From Massilia sp. WG5 (GTDB lineage: Bacteria; Pseudomonadota; Gammaproteobacteria; Burkholderiales; Burkholderiaceae_D): a DNA stretch of 64,000 nt. The position numbers and the translations under genes are program-made. Shown in pieces: positions 44,258 through 56,257 of this stretch; the first letter of the stretch is position 1; each line of letters opens with the position of its first letter. The stretch is taken from positions 4,836,001-4,900,000 of the forward strand of contig NZ_CP012640.2 of assembly GCF_001412595.2 (NCBI RefSeq), given 5' to 3'. The notes beneath the pieces were generated by a model. The model was given only the letters and a program-made list of their open reading frames with translations, was not told the origin of the DNA and ran no database searches.

Positions 44258-45223
44258 ATGATGCGTTCCAGCCTGATCCTGGCAGCGGCCCTGATGGCCG
44301 GCGCCTGCCTTCCCGCCGCCCGTGCGGCTTCCCTGCAGCCCGGCGAGCACCAGGCCGTGGTCAACGGCGTGCGCCTCTGGTACAAGGTCGCCGGGCAGGC
44401 GCCCGCCGGCACGCCGCCGCTGCTGTTCCTGCATGGCGGGCCGGGCTACAACAGCTACAGCTTCGAGGCCCAGGCCGGCAAGGCGCTGGAAGGCAAGCTG
44501 CAGATGATCTACCTGGACCAGCGCGGCAGCGGTCGTTCCGAGCGTCCGTGGACCGGCGACTACTCGCTGCCGCTCATGGTCGAGGACATCGAAGCGCTGC
44601 GCAGGCAGCTCGGGGTGCCGAAGCTGGCGCTGATGGGCCATTCCTTCGGCGGCGCGCTGGCGCTCGAGTATGCCGCCGCCTATCCGCAGCACGTGGCGAA
44701 GCTGGTGCTGGTCAGCGCCGCCTCGAGTATCCCGGATGCCTGTGCGGCGCGCGTCGCCTTCCTCGCGCAGCGCTACCCGGCCGAGCTGGCGAAGGCGCGC
44801 GCCGCCGCCGTCGAGCGCAAGGAAACCCCCGACGAATGCTTCTTCGCTTTCAATGCCGTGCCCGACGAGATCCGCGAACGCGTCAACGACGAGACCATGT
44901 TCCCGGACATGAAGCGGGTCGCGGAACAGCGCGCCGTCGATGCGAAGAGCGGCCTGCGCAATACCGGCGAGCTGGGCGGGACCCTGTGGAACAATGGTTT
45001 CCTGTCTTACCGCTTCGGCCGCTTCGAGCGCCTGACGATGCCGGTCCTGGTGCTGGCCGGCGCCGAAGATCATGCGATCGGCCTGCCGGCCCAGCGCGCC
45101 CTGGGCCAGGCGCTGCCGAAGGCGAAGCTGGTCGAGTATGCCGGCGCCGGCCATTTTCCCTACCTGGACGCGCCGCAGCGCTTCAGCGCGGACGTGACGG
45201 ACTTTGTGCGGTCTGCGCGCTGA
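44258..45223 (+). CDS. Exported alpha/beta hydrolase (proline iminopeptidase-like)
   Basis: 321 residues. Signal peptide (SLILAAALMAGACLPAARA, with a Cys that could also make it a lipoprotein). The catalytic domain has HGGPG (about 67, oxyanion loop), DQRGSGRS and GHSFGG (Ser about 128) with a late His in GAGHFPYLD. The motif set fits proline iminopeptidase, but an exported form could act on other esters or peptides. Its stop overlaps the convergent cupin gene by 41 bp. Confidence 0.85.
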   Translation: MMRSSLILAAALMAGACLPAARAASLQPGEHQAVVNGVRLWYKVAGQAPAGTPPLLFLHGGPGYNSYSFEAQAGKALEGKLQMIYLDQRGSGRSERPWTGDYSLPLMVEDIEALRRQLGVPKLALMGHSFGGALALEYAAAYPQHVAKLVLVSAASSIPDACAARVAFLAQRYPAELAKARAAAVERKETPDECFFAFNAVPDEIRERVNDETMFPDMKRVAEQRAVDAKSGLRNTGELGGTLWNNGFLSYRFGRFERLTMPVLVLAGAEDHAIGLPAQRALGQALPKAKLVEYAGAGHFPYLDAPQRFSADVTDFVRSAR

Positions 45224-45866
45224 GGTGCCCGGTCTTCAGATAGACGGTCGCGCCCTGCGGACCGGCGCGTAGGTCCGGACCGTCTCCGGGCGGCAGCCGG
45301 ATCCAGGCGCCGCGCCCGCAAGCACGCTCGCCGGCGGCGATCCCGCCGTCCAGCACCAGCAGTTCGGCGCCGTCCGCAGCCCCGTCCGGGACGGCCTGGC
45401 CCGGGGACAGGCGCTGCAGGCAGACCTGCTCGGCAGGGCTCGAAAACAGCGGACACACCATGCGCTCGCCGCGGCGCTGCCAGGAAGCGGGATCGCGGGT
45501 GTCGATCCGCACGGTCCGGTCCTCTCCCTGCGCCATCTGGCGCAGCTTGACGAAGATCAGCGCGCCTTCCTCGCTGGACGGCTGGTGCGAGGAATCCGGC
45601 GGGTTGCGCAGATACCAGCCCGCCGGGAAGTCACCGTATTCGTCGGAAAAGGTGCCGGACAGGACCAGGATCTCTTCGCCGTCCGGATGCGCATGGCGCG
45701 GGAAGCGCGAATCCGGCGCGTAGCGCACGATGCTGGTCGCGCGCGCCTGCTCCTCGCCGATCCGGTCCAGCATCATCCGTTCGACGCCGCCCTGGGGCGA
45801 GGCGACCCAGCGGTACTGGTCGGGCGTGACGATGACGGGCTGCGAGAAATCCGCGTTGATGTGCAT
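45183..45866 (-). CDS. ChrR-like cupin protein
   Basis: 227 residues from the ATG at 45866. Cupin domain 1 has FPRHAHPDGEEILVLSGTF (His/Glu metal ligands, about 54-72) and ADEYGDFPAG-like loop; a second cupin fold follows. It resembles the C-terminal domain of ChrR anti-sigma factors, without the zinc-binding N-terminus and without a sigma gene nearby. Likely a metal-binding enzyme or sensor of unknown substrate. It overlaps the hydrolase 3' end. Confidence 0.8.
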   Translation of the reverse strand: MHINADFSQPVIVTPDQYRWVASPQGGVERMMLDRIGEEQARATSIVRYAPDSRFPRHAHPDGEEILVLSGTFSDEYGDFPAGWYLRNPPDSSHQPSSEEGALIFVKLRQMAQGEDRTVRIDTRDPASWQRRGERMVCPLFSSPAEQVCLQRLSPGQAVPDGAADGAELLVLDGGIAAGERACGRGAWIRLPPGDGPDLRAGPQGATVYLKTGHLSAQTAQSPSRPR

Positions 45867-45921
45867 GGGCGCTCCTGTTTTCCAAGTGGACACGTATTGC
45901 GGCAGGACGTAAGCTGCCGCC

Positions 45922-46269
45922 ATGCTCCCGTACCTGCCGATCCTCCTGTCTTCCATTTTATACGCCGGCGCCACCATCGCCCGGCAGCTGCCGCCGGCGG
46001 TCGGCGCAGTCTACCTGCTGCTGAGCGTGCTGTGCTTCGCCAGCTATGCGCTCGACAAATCGGCGGCGCGGCGCGGCGCCCGGCGCACGCCCGAGAGCCG
46101 GCTGCTGGTGCTGGGCCTGGTGGGCGGCTGGCCGGGCGCCGTGCTGGCCCAGCAGTGGCTGCGCCACAAGACCGTCAAGCAGCCGTTCAGGAAGCTGTTC
46201 TGGCTGACGGTGGCGGCGAACCTGGCGGCGCAGGTGGCGCTTGTCCTGTGGCTGTACCAAGGCAGATAG
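45922..46269 (+). CDS. DUF1294 membrane protein
   Basis: 115 residues, three to four helices, with the DUF1294 signatures YALDKSAARRGARRTPE and GGWPGAVLAQQWLRHKT. Function unknown. It lies 13 bp before the GDPD gene and is probably cotranscribed. Confidence 0.88.
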   Translation: MLPYLPILLSSILYAGATIARQLPPAVGAVYLLLSVLCFASYALDKSAARRGARRTPESRLLVLGLVGGWPGAVLAQQWLRHKTVKQPFRKLFWLTVAANLAAQVALVLWLYQGR

Positions 46270-46282
46270 GAGAGAAGTCGAT

Positions 46283-47044
46283 ATGTGGCCCTACCCGAAA
46301 GTCCTGGCCCACCGCGGCGGCGGCACCCTGGCGCCGGAAAACACCATGGCCGGCCTGCGCTGCGGCATGCAGGCGGGCTTTCGCGCGATCGAGTACGACG
46401 TCATGCTGGCGCGCGACGGCGTGCCGGTCGTGATGCACGATCCCTTCCTGGGCCGCACCGTCGCCGGCTCCGGCCATGTCTACGACTACGACGCGCTGGA
46501 GCTGGCCGGAATGGACGCCGGCGGCTGGTTCGGCCGCGCCTTCGAGGGCGAGCCGGTGCCGCTGTTCGTCGAGTTCGCGCAGGTCTGCCGCGCGCATGGA
46601 ATATGGATGAACATCGAGCTCAAGCCGGCGCCGGGCCATGAGAGCGAAACCGGCCGCGTGGTCGCGCGCATCGCCGCCGCCATGTTCGCCGACGAGATCG
46701 CGGCCGGGCGACGGGAAGCGGCGCCGCTGCTGTCCTCGTTCAGCCAGCAGGCGCTCGAAGCCGCGCGCGAGGCGGCGCCGCAACTGCCGCGCGCGTGCCT
46801 GATGAGCGAACTGCCGCCCGACTGGGAGCGCCGCGCGCGCGCGGTGGAGGCGGTCGCGATCCACGCCAACCACCGCCACCTGACGCCGCGCCTGGCGGCG
46901 CAGGTCAAGGCGGCCGGCTTCGGCCTGTTCTGCTACACCGTCAACGAGCCGGCCCGCGCCCGCGAACTGCTGGGCTGGGGCGTGGACGCTTTCTGCACGG
47001 ACCGGATCGACCTGATCGGCCCGGATTTCAGCGCTGCCGCTTAA
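46283..47044 (+). CDS. Glycerophosphodiester phosphodiesterase (UgpQ-like)
   Basis: 253 residues, no signal peptide, cytosolic. Hydrolyses glycerophosphodiesters to glycerol 3-phosphate and an alcohol. Signature HRGGGTLAPENTMAG (about 9-23), EYDVMLARDG and VMHDP with metal-binding Glu/Asp/His. Fits UgpQ, but no ugp transport genes are near. Ribosome-binding site AGGAGAG upstream. Confidence 0.92.
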   Translation: MWPYPKVLAHRGGGTLAPENTMAGLRCGMQAGFRAIEYDVMLARDGVPVVMHDPFLGRTVAGSGHVYDYDALELAGMDAGGWFGRAFEGEPVPLFVEFAQVCRAHGIWMNIELKPAPGHESETGRVVARIAAAMFADEIAAGRREAAPLLSSFSQQALEAAREAAPQLPRACLMSELPPDWERRARAVEAVAIHANHRHLTPRLAAQVKAAGFGLFCYTVNEPARARELLGWGVDAFCTDRIDLIGPDFSAAA

Positions 47045-47121
47045 ATAAACACCCATCGACCTTCAGATTCGTAAGAGCTTGTCGTTAAGGACAGACTACT
47101 GCCCTTCGGCCCACGAGCTCC

Positions 47122-47352
47122 ATGTCCCTGTCGATCAATAACAATTCATTATCGCTGAACGCCCAGCGGCGGCTCGCCGAGCATACGGCCGACGTGTCGC
47201 AGGCGATCGCGAAGATGAATTCGGGCGCGCGCATCGACGGCACCAGTTCCACGGTCAAGCTCACGCGCGCCCAGATCCTGCAGCAGGCGGCATCGGCCAT
47301 GCTGACGCAGGCGAACGGGCAGGCGAGTGCGGTGCTGGCCCTTTTACGCTAA
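47122..47352 (+). CDS. Mini-flagellin: flagellin N- and C-terminal segments joined
   Basis: 76 residues. The first about 38 (INNNSLSLNAQRRL... KMNSGARI) match the start of flagellin D0 (NTNVxSLNAQRNL...LSSGLRI), and the last about 30 (LTRAQILQQAASAMLTQANG ...VLALLR) match the flagellin C-terminal D0 helix. The D1-D3 middle is absent. It is an intact ORF with no frameshift. It may cap, seed or modulate a filament, or be a relic of an internal deletion. No other flagellar gene is in the window. No sigma-28 promoter found by eye. Confidence 0.75.
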   Translation: MSLSINNNSLSLNAQRRLAEHTADVSQAIAKMNSGARIDGTSSTVKLTRAQILQQAASAMLTQANGQASAVLALLR

Positions 47353-47384
47353 TTCGCAATCCCAATTCCTTGCGACAGCTACGC

Positions 47385-47390
47385 TATAAT
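47385..47390 (+). promoter_or_regulatory. Probable alaS promoter -10 box
   Basis: TATAAT at 47385-47390 lies 43 bp before the alaS ATG. The -35 region is weak (CCAATT at 47362). Call rests on the perfect -10. Confidence 0.5.
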
Positions 47391-47432
47391 CATTTTTTTA
47401 TATAGCATGCTGCCTTCACTCGCCCCTACGAC

Positions 47433-50054
<2,622 letters not shown>

Positions 50055-50061
50055 AGGCCTA

Positions 50062-50106
50062 GGGTAGGGCGGTAAATCAGTCTCCGGACTGATTTACCGT
50101 CTACCC
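50062..50106 (+). terminator. Strong hairpin after alaS
   Basis: CGGTAAATCAGTC (50070-50082) pairs perfectly with GACTGATTTACCG (50087-50099), loop TCCG; an outer stem GGGTAG (50062-50067) pairs with CTACCC (50101-50106). No long T-run, so it may stabilise the 3' end or need Rho-type help. Confidence 0.7.
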
Positions 50107-50246
50107 GATTTGAGTAGGCATGAATTAATTGCTGTCAACATATTGCTGTTGTTACAACGCAACATGGATACCAAACTTTGGTGCGGCGCGTCATAATCCC
50201 GCAATTGGAGTACTATGCGGGCATCTGCCCCTACATCCGCAGGCAA

Positions 50247-50507
50247 ATGATGAGCGAAACCATACTCGATACCGGCACGATCGAAATCCAGAAGGATCTC
50301 GATGCGCGAGGCTTGAACTGCCCTCTGCCGATTCTGAAGGCCAAGAAGGCCCTTGCCGAACTGGCGAGCGGCGAAGTGCTGCGCATCGTCGCGACCGACA
50401 CCGGTTCGGTGCGCGACTTCCAGGCCTTCGCCAAGCAGACCGGCAATGCGCTGCTGGCGCATACCCACATCAACGGCGAATTCACCTTCTGGCTTCGCCG
50501 CAAGTAA
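50247..50507 (+). CDS. tusA: TusA-family sulfurtransferase
   Basis: 86 residues from the ATG at 50247 (second ATG at 50250). Carries persulfide sulfur in relay reactions such as tRNA thiolation. Signature CPLPILKAKKAL with the active Cys near residue 25, after LDARGLN. Short, cytosolic. Followed by a good terminator. Confidence 0.9.
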   Translation: MMSETILDTGTIEIQKDLDARGLNCPLPILKAKKALAELASGEVLRIVATDTGSVRDFQAFAKQTGNALLAHTHINGEFTFWLRRK

Positions 50508-50531
50508 GACCGACGACACCGATTGCCATGA

Positions 50532-50561
50532 ACGGGGCAGGCAAGAGCAGCCCCGTTTTTT
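50532..50561 (+). terminator. Rho-independent terminator of tusA
   Basis: ACGGGGC (50532-50538) pairs with GCCCCGT (50550-50556), followed by TTTTTT. Confidence 0.85.
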
Positions 50562-50619
50562 CTCAAGCCGACAAATCAAGCTTTCTTCAGAATTAGTAAC
50601 TTCCCTCTAAGCTAAAAAC

Positions 50620-50631
50620 GCACGATCGTGC
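50620..50631. promoter_or_regulatory. 12-bp palindrome upstream of etfBA
   Basis: GCACGATCGTGC is a perfect palindrome about 80 bp before the etfB ATG and close to a TATAAT (50662). It fits an operator for a dimeric (TetR-like) regulator. Protein unknown. Confidence 0.5.
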
Positions 50632-50713
50632 TTTAATTCTGTGTTGAAGCAGTTTTGCTCTTATAATTCGGATCATTTTTAGTCAGTCTCATTCCATTTT
50701 CCAAAGGCCCACT

Positions 50714-51463
50714 ATGAAAGTCCTGGTACCCGTCAAACGCGTGGTCGACTACAACGTCAAGGTCCGCGTCAAGTCCGACGGCAGCGGCGTCGATATCGCC
50801 AACGTCAAAATGTCGATGAACCCGTTCGATGAGATCGCGCTGGAAGAGGCGACCCGCCTGAAGGAAGCCGGCAAGGTTACCGAGATCGTGGCCGTGACCT
50901 GCGGCGTGACCCAGGCCCAGGAAACCCTGCGTACCGGCATGGCGATCGGCGCCGATCGCGGCATCCTGGTCGAGACCGGCGCCGAGATCGAGCCGCTGGG
51001 TGTGGCCAAGGTACTGAAGGCCCTGGCCGACAAGGAGCAGCCGCAGCTGATCATCCTGGGCAAGCAGGCGATCGACGACGATTCGAACCAGACCGGCCAG
51101 ATGCTGGCGGCCCTGCTGGGCTGGCCGCAGGCGACCTTCGCCTCGAAGGTCGTGCTGGAAGACGGCAAGGTCACCGTGACCCGCGAAGTGGACGGCGGCC
51201 TGGAAACCGTGGCCCTGAGCCTGCCGGCCATCGTCACCACCGACCTGCGCCTGAACGAACCGCGCTACGTGACGCTGCCGAACATCATGAAGGCCAAGAA
51301 GAAGCCGCTCGAGACCATCAAGCCGGAAGAGCTGGGTGTGGACGTGACCCCGCGCCTGAAGACGCTGAAAGTGTCGGAGCCGGCCAAGCGTTCGGCCGGC
51401 ATCATCGTGCCGGACGTGGCGACCCTGGTGTCGAAACTGCGCACCGAAGCCAAAGTCATCTAA
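50714..51463 (+). CDS. etfB: Electron transfer flavoprotein, beta subunit
   Basis: 249 residues. With EtfA it carries electrons from acyl-CoA dehydrogenases to the quinone pool. N-terminal [19 protein letters not shown] and the AMP-binding [18 protein letters not shown] region are typical. Start of an etfB-etfA unit (13 bp gap), followed by an acyl-CoA dehydrogenase that likely uses it. Confidence 0.96.
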   Translation: MKVLVPVKRVVDYNVKVRVKSDGSGVDIANVKMSMNPFDEIALEEATRLKEAGKVTEIVAVTCGVTQAQETLRTGMAIGADRGILVETGAEIEPLGVAKVLKALADKEQPQLIILGKQAIDDDSNQTGQMLAALLGWPQATFASKVVLEDGKVTVTREVDGGLETVALSLPAIVTTDLRLNEPRYVTLPNIMKAKKKPLETIKPEELGVDVTPRLKTLKVSEPAKRSAGIIVPDVATLVSKLRTEAKVI

Positions 51464-51476
51464 TTAAAGGATTATC

Positions 51477-52415
51477 ATGGTCGCACTCGTTATTGCTGAA
51501 CACGACAACGCCTCGCTGAAGGCCGTCACCCTGAACACCGTCACCGCCGCTTCGCAATGCGGTGGTGAAGTGCACATCCTGGTCGCCGGCGCCGGCGCCG
51601 GCTGCGGCGCCGTCGCGGAAGCGGCCGCCAAGGTCGCGGGCGTCTCGAAAGTGCTGGTCGCCGACGCGCCGCAGTTCGCCGATGGCCTGGCCGAGAACGT
51701 CGCCGAGCAGATCCTGGCAGTCGCCGCCCCGTACTCGCACATCCTGGCCCCGGCTTCGGCCTTCGGCAAGAACGTGCTGCCGCGCGTGGCCGCCAAGCTG
51801 GACGTGGCCCAGATCTCGGAAATCACCAGGGTCGATGCGCCGGACACCTTCGAGCGTCCGATCTACGCGGGTAACGCCATCGCCACCGTGCAGTCGGGCG
51901 ACAAGGTCAAGGTCATCACCGTGCGCGGCACCGGTTTCGATGCCGCGGCTGCCGAAGGCGGTTCCGCTGCGGTCGAGAGCGTGGCGGCCGTCGCCGATTC
52001 GGGCAAGTCGAGCTTCGTGGGCCGCGAGCTGGCCAAGTCGGACCGTCCGGAACTGACCGGCGCCAAGATCGTCGTCTCCGGCGGCCGCGGCATGGGCTCG
52101 GGCGACAACTTCAAGATCCTGGAGCCGCTGGCCGACAAGCTGGGCGCCGCCATGGGCGCCTCGCGCGCGGCAGTCGACGCCGGCTACGTGCCGAACGATT
52201 GGCAGGTCGGCCAGACCGGCAAGATCGTCGCCCCGACCCTGTACATCGCGGTCGGCATCTCGGGCGCGATCCAGCATCTGGCCGGCATGAAGGACTCGAA
52301 GACCATCGTCGCTATCAACAAGGATCCGGAAGCGCCGATCTTCTCGGTGGCCGACTACGGCCTGGTCGGCGACCTGTTCGAAGTCGTGCCGGCGCTGGTG
52401 AAAGAGCTGGGCTAA
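51477..52415 (+). CDS. etfA: Electron transfer flavoprotein, alpha subunit
   Basis: 312 residues. FAD-binding C-terminal domain: [50 protein letters not shown]. Partner of EtfB; the pair sits ahead of an acyl-CoA dehydrogenase gene in the same direction. Confidence 0.96.
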   Translation: MVALVIAEHDNASLKAVTLNTVTAASQCGGEVHILVAGAGAGCGAVAEAAAKVAGVSKVLVADAPQFADGLAENVAEQILAVAAPYSHILAPASAFGKNVLPRVAAKLDVAQISEITRVDAPDTFERPIYAGNAIATVQSGDKVKVITVRGTGFDAAAAEGGSAAVESVAAVADSGKSSFVGRELAKSDRPELTGAKIVVSGGRGMGSGDNFKILEPLADKLGAAMGASRAAVDAGYVPNDWQVGQTGKIVAPTLYIAVGISGAIQHLAGMKDSKTIVAINKDPEAPIFSVADYGLVGDLFEVVPALVKELG

Positions 52416-52499
52416 ATCTATCGCACCCGCACGGGCGGGAATCCATACCGGGCTTTACCGCCACATGGGTTCTCGCCTTTTTTGCAAGCGACGTTTGAC

Positions 52500-52511
52500 G
52501 TTTACGTAAAC
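52500..52511. promoter_or_regulatory. Palindrome before the acyl-CoA dehydrogenase gene
   Basis: GTTTACGTAAAC is a perfect palindrome 20 bp before the GTG start. It resembles operators of LiuR-like (MerR) regulators of acyl-CoA catabolism (TTTACGTxxACGTAAA style), though only part of that motif is present. Regulator not known. Confidence 0.5.
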
Positions 52512-52531
52512 GAAAGAACTAGGAGACTACG

Positions 52532-54334
52532 GTGAGCTATAACGCCCCCCTGAAAGACATGCTGTTCGTCGTGAACGAACTGGCCAACCTGGCCGAGATC
52601 AACCAGCTGCCCGGCTGCGAAGACGCGACCCCGGACACCGTCGAAGCGGTGCTGGAAGAGAGCGCGAAATTCTGCGGCGGCGTGGTCGCGCCGCTGAACC
52701 ATGCGGGCGACAAGGAGCCCAGCTTCTGGAAGGACGGCAGCGTCACCACCTCGAAGGGTTTCCGCGAAGCCTTCAACGCCTTCGCCGAAGCCGGCTGGCA
52801 GGGCGTGCAGCACCCGGCGGAGTACGGCGGCCAGGGCCTGCCGAAGCTGGTCGCCACGCCCTGCGTGGAGATGCTGCACGGCGCCAACCTGGCGTTCGCG
52901 CTGGTCGCCCTGCTGACCGACGGCGCCATCGAGGCGCTGCTGACCGCCGGCACCGAGGAGCAGAAGGCCCGCTTCATCGAGCCGCTCATCAGCGGCAAGT
53001 GGACCGGCACCATGAACCTCACCGAGCCGCAGGCCGGCTCCGACCTGGCCGCCGTGCGCACCCGCGCCGTGCCGCAGGGCGACGGCACCTACAAGATCCA
53101 CGGCACCAAGATCTTCATCACCTACGGCGAGCACGACATGGCCGAGAACATCGTCCACCTGGTCCTGGCGCGTACGCCGGACGCGCCCCCGGGCGTGAAG
53201 GGGATCTCGCTGTTCATCGTGCCGAAGTTCCTGGTCAACGCCGATGGCTCGCTGGGCGAGCGGAACGACGTGCACTGCGTCTCGATCGAGCACAAGCTGG
53301 GCATCAAGGCCAGCCCCACGGCGGTCCTGCAGTTCGGCGACCACGGCGGTGCGATCGGCACCCTGGTGGGCGAAGAGAACCGCGGCCTCGAATACATGTT
53401 CATCATGATGAACGCGGCCCGCTTCGGCGTCGGCATGCAGGGCGTCGGCCTGGCCGAGCATGCCTACCAGCAGGCGGTCGCGTTCGCGAAGGAGCGCGTC
53501 CAGTCGCGCGCCGTGGAAGGCTCGAGCGGCCCGGTCGCGATCATCAACCACCCGGACGTGCGCCGCATGCTGATGTCGATGCGTGCGCAGACCGAGGCGG
53601 CGCGCGCGCTGGCTTATGTGGGCGCGGCCCACAGCGACCTGGCCCACAGCCATCCCGACGAAGCCACCCGTAAAGCCCAGCTGGCGATCTACGAATACCT
53701 GGTCCCGATTATCAAGGGCTGGTCGACCGAGATGTCCGAGAACGTCGCGCGCGACGGCGTGCAGGTGCATGGCGGCATGGGCTTCATCGAGGAAACCGGC
53801 GCCGCCCAGCACTACCGCGACGCCAAGATCCTGACCATCTACGAGGGCACGACCGCGATCCAGGCCAACGACCTGGTCGGCCGCAAGACCGTGCGCGACG
53901 GCGGCGCGATCGCCAAATCGATCATCGCCCAGGTGCGTGCGACGGAAAGTGCGCTGGCCGAGCAGCAGAGTGCGGCCCATGGCGCCGATTTCGCGGCGAT
54001 CCGTTCGCAGCTGGCGGCCGGCAGCACGGCGCTGGAGCAGGTGGTGGAGTTCGTGGTCGCCAACACCAGGAGCGATCCGCGCGCCGTGTTCGCCGGCAGC
54101 GTGCCCTACCTGAAGCTGGCCGGCATCGTGCTGGGCGGCTGGCAAATGGCGCGCGCGGCCCTGGTGGCGCAGCGCAAGCTGGATGCGGGCGAGGGCGACG
54201 CCGCCTTCTACCGCGCCAAGATCGCCACCTCGCGCTTCTTCGCCGACCATATCCTGTCGCAGGCTACCGGCCTGCGCCATGCGATCGTCGAAGGCAGCGC
54301 CGGCGTGCTGGCGCTGGAGATCGAGCAGTTCTGA
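52532..54334 (+). CDS. Acyl-CoA dehydrogenase with C-terminal extension
   Basis: 600 residues from a GTG (GGAG upstream). FAD enzyme that makes the 2,3-double bond in acyl-CoA. EPQAGSDLAAVRTRAV (about 165) and YEGTTAIQANDLVGRK (about 440) are signatures; the last about 150 residues form the extra C-terminal domain of the long acyl-CoA dehydrogenase type. It would hand electrons to the EtfAB encoded just before. Chain-length preference unknown. Confidence 0.93.
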   Translation: MSYNAPLKDMLFVVNELANLAEINQLPGCEDATPDTVEAVLEESAKFCGGVVAPLNHAGDKEPSFWKDGSVTTSKGFREAFNAFAEAGWQGVQHPAEYGGQGLPKLVATPCVEMLHGANLAFALVALLTDGAIEALLTAGTEEQKARFIEPLISGKWTGTMNLTEPQAGSDLAAVRTRAVPQGDGTYKIHGTKIFITYGEHDMAENIVHLVLARTPDAPPGVKGISLFIVPKFLVNADGSLGERNDVHCVSIEHKLGIKASPTAVLQFGDHGGAIGTLVGEENRGLEYMFIMMNAARFGVGMQGVGLAEHAYQQAVAFAKERVQSRAVEGSSGPVAIINHPDVRRMLMSMRAQTEAARALAYVGAAHSDLAHSHPDEATRKAQLAIYEYLVPIIKGWSTEMSENVARDGVQVHGGMGFIEETGAAQHYRDAKILTIYEGTTAIQANDLVGRKTVRDGGAIAKSIIAQVRATESALAEQQSAAHGADFAAIRSQLAAGSTALEQVVEFVVANTRSDPRAVFAGSVPYLKLAGIVLGGWQMARAALVAQRKLDAGEGDAAFYRAKIATSRFFADHILSQATGLRHAIVEGSAGVLALEIEQF

Positions 54335-54364
54335 ACGCTGCGTCCGGCGCATGCGTTCACACGG

Positions 54365-54386
54365 GCGGCCCATCGGGCCGCTTTTT
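54365..54386 (+). terminator. Rho-independent terminator of the acyl-CoA dehydrogenase gene
   Basis: GCGGCCC (54365-54371), loop ATC, GGGCCGC (54375-54381), then TTTTT. Confidence 0.85.
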
Positions 54387-54579
54387 CATTTCCAGACGCC
54401 GCGCCGCGGCTTTCACCTATCGATTCTCGTCAAAATTGTTGTGCTGCGCAGACCCTCATGCGCGTATCCCGCAGCACTTGAGCCTTCTTAAACTTCCGGT
54501 TGATGCACGCCGCATAAAATCGTCCAGTCCGTACCGATTCTACGTTTCCCACGCATGGCCTAACAACGAAGGAGTGACC

Positions 54580-55299
54580 ATGTTCACCATGAAGCCAGGA
54601 AGAGTGTTACAGATGACGATCAGCCTTGCGCTGCTGTCCGCGCTGGGCGCCTGCGGTGGCGGCAGCGGCGACACATCCCATTCGCCCCCGCCCGTGGCCC
54701 AGGATCCGCCGCCCACCACGACCCCCGCACCGCCGACCACACCGCCGGCCGATCCTTCGCCGCCGCCGCCGCCGCCGACCGACCCGGCGCCGCCCGAGCT
54801 GCGCCTGGCGGCGGGCTATACCGAGGTCCAGGCGGCCGAGGGACTGAGCACCCCCTACTGGCCGGACTGGAACTATACCGGGACCGATCCGATCGACGGC
54901 GTGACCTGCGCCACCAGCGAGGCCTATCACATCCATGCGATGATCTCGATCTACCGGAACGGCACGCGCCTGGCGCTGCCGAAGAACATCGGCCGCAGCG
55001 CCTGCAACTACGACCTCCACACCCACGACGGCACCGGCGTGATCCACGTCGAAACCGCCACCCCCAAGGCCTTCACGCTCGGGCAGTTCTTCTCCGTATG
55101 GGGGCAGACCCTGAACCCGGGCGAAGTGGCCGGGCTGGTCGGCGCGCCGACCTTCTACGTGGTCCAGAACGAGCAGATCACGAAAATCACGGAGAACCCC
55201 GACGACATTCCCCTCGAAGGCCACAAGGAGATCGTGATCGTGGTCGGCACGCCGCCCACCGAGATCCCGCGCTACAACTGGGGCGCCAGCGGGCTGTGA
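54580..55299 (+). CDS. Putative lipoprotein with Pro-rich linker
   Basis: 239 residues from the ATG at 54580, with GAAGGAG upstream. Signal peptide with lipobox LSALGAC (Cys about 24), a Gly-Gly-Gly-Ser then Pro/Thr-rich stretch (about 30-75), and a beta-rich domain (CATSEAYHIHAMISIYRNG, HDGTGVIHVE). His and Asp residues suggest metal binding, but no family recognised. Likely on the cell surface or outer-membrane inner face. Confidence 0.75.
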   Translation: MFTMKPGRVLQMTISLALLSALGACGGGSGDTSHSPPPVAQDPPPTTTPAPPTTPPADPSPPPPPPTDPAPPELRLAAGYTEVQAAEGLSTPYWPDWNYTGTDPIDGVTCATSEAYHIHAMISIYRNGTRLALPKNIGRSACNYDLHTHDGTGVIHVETATPKAFTLGQFFSVWGQTLNPGEVAGLVGAPTFYVVQNEQITKITENPDDIPLEGHKEIVIVVGTPPTEIPRYNWGASGL

Positions 55300-55320
55300 C
55301 GGCGCCGGCGTGCCGGGTCT

Positions 55321-55734
55321 TCAGCCGTAGGCGCCGCCCGTGTAGAGCAGGTCGAACAGGCGCGAAATCGTCGCGATCACGGTGGTGGCGCCGACCAGCA
55401 CGGTCAGCACCAGCAGCACCGCGAGCACCCAGTTCGAGCGCGACGGGCGGGCGGATGCCGGCTTGAACCTGGCATCCCATTGCTCGTCCGGCGTCAGGCC
55501 GATGACCAGCGCCTCGATGAAACCGGCGCTGCAGGAAATCAGGAGCGGCAGCAGCACCCAGAAGGGATTCGGCGCATGGCCCAGGCTGTAGACCAGGCCG
55601 GCTGCCGGCAGGCTGCAGACATGCAGCAGGCCGAGCCGGTCGACGCTGCCTTTCAGGTAGAAGCGGTGCACACCGAGGCCGCCGAGCAGGAAGGCGAGGG
55701 CGGTGGCGAGGGTCTTGTTCTTGTGGGGCGACAT
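55321..55734 (-). CDS. TM2-domain membrane protein
   Basis: 137 residues from the ATG at 55734. TM2 domain at the start (NKTLATALAFLLGGLGVHRFYLKGS) and hydrophobic helices further on (WVLAVLLVLTVLVGATTVIAT). Function unknown. Confidence 0.82.
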   Translation of the reverse strand: MSPHKNKTLATALAFLLGGLGVHRFYLKGSVDRLGLLHVCSLPAAGLVYSLGHAPNPFWVLLPLLISCSAGFIEALVIGLTPDEQWDARFKPASARPSRSNWVLAVLLVLTVLVGATTVIATISRLFDLLYTGGAYG

Positions 55735-55909
55735 CGAGGCCAAGGCTTGCCGTTGTAAAAAGGAAAGATTGAAGTATCGTCCAAAACGGCTGGCAGCGCC
55801 ACCAGCGCCTCGGCGGGGATCAGCCGATGGTAGCGCTGGCGGGAAAAATAAGCGATAATGCTGGATTCGGCCGGTCTGCGCGCCGGGTATTTGTTTTTTA
55901 TACAAACGC

Positions 55910-55939
55910 TTGCTGAGGCACGGCGCGGCGCGCTATAAT
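55910..55939 (+). promoter_or_regulatory. rpsP operon promoter
   Basis: TTGCTG (55910-55915), 18-bp spacer, TATAAT (55934-55939), about 40 bp before the rpsP ATG. Confidence 0.75.
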
Positions 55940-55979
55940 CGTCGGCTTTCTCCGTCCAGCACAATTTTTTGGAAATATT

Positions 55980-56228
55980 ATGGTCGTTATTCGTTTAGCT
56001 CGTGGTGGTGCCAAGAAGCGCCCGTTCTACAACATCGTTGCAACCGATTCGCGCAACCGTCGCGATGGCCGTTTCATCGAGCGCATCGGCTTCTACAATC
56101 CGATGGCTTCGGGCAAAGAAGTCGGCCTGAACATCACCGCTGACCGTCTGGCCTACTGGCAAGGCGTTGGCGCGCAACTGTCGCCGACCGTTGCTCGTCT
56201 GGTCGCTGGCCAGCAAGTCGCTGCTTAA
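55980..56228 (+). CDS. rpsP: Ribosomal protein S16
   Basis: 82 residues, start [20 protein letters not shown], typical S16. First gene of the rpsP-rimM-trmD-rplS operon. Confidence 0.98.
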   Translation: MVVIRLARGGAKKRPFYNIVATDSRNRRDGRFIERIGFYNPMASGKEVGLNITADRLAYWQGVGAQLSPTVARLVAGQQVAA

Positions 56229-56257
56229 GTCTCGCGAGTAGCAAAGGTTTTACTGGT

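Noticed and set aside
52425..52440. CCCGCACGGGCGGG hairpin after etfA
   Set aside because: Stem of five pairs, no T-run close by; too weak.
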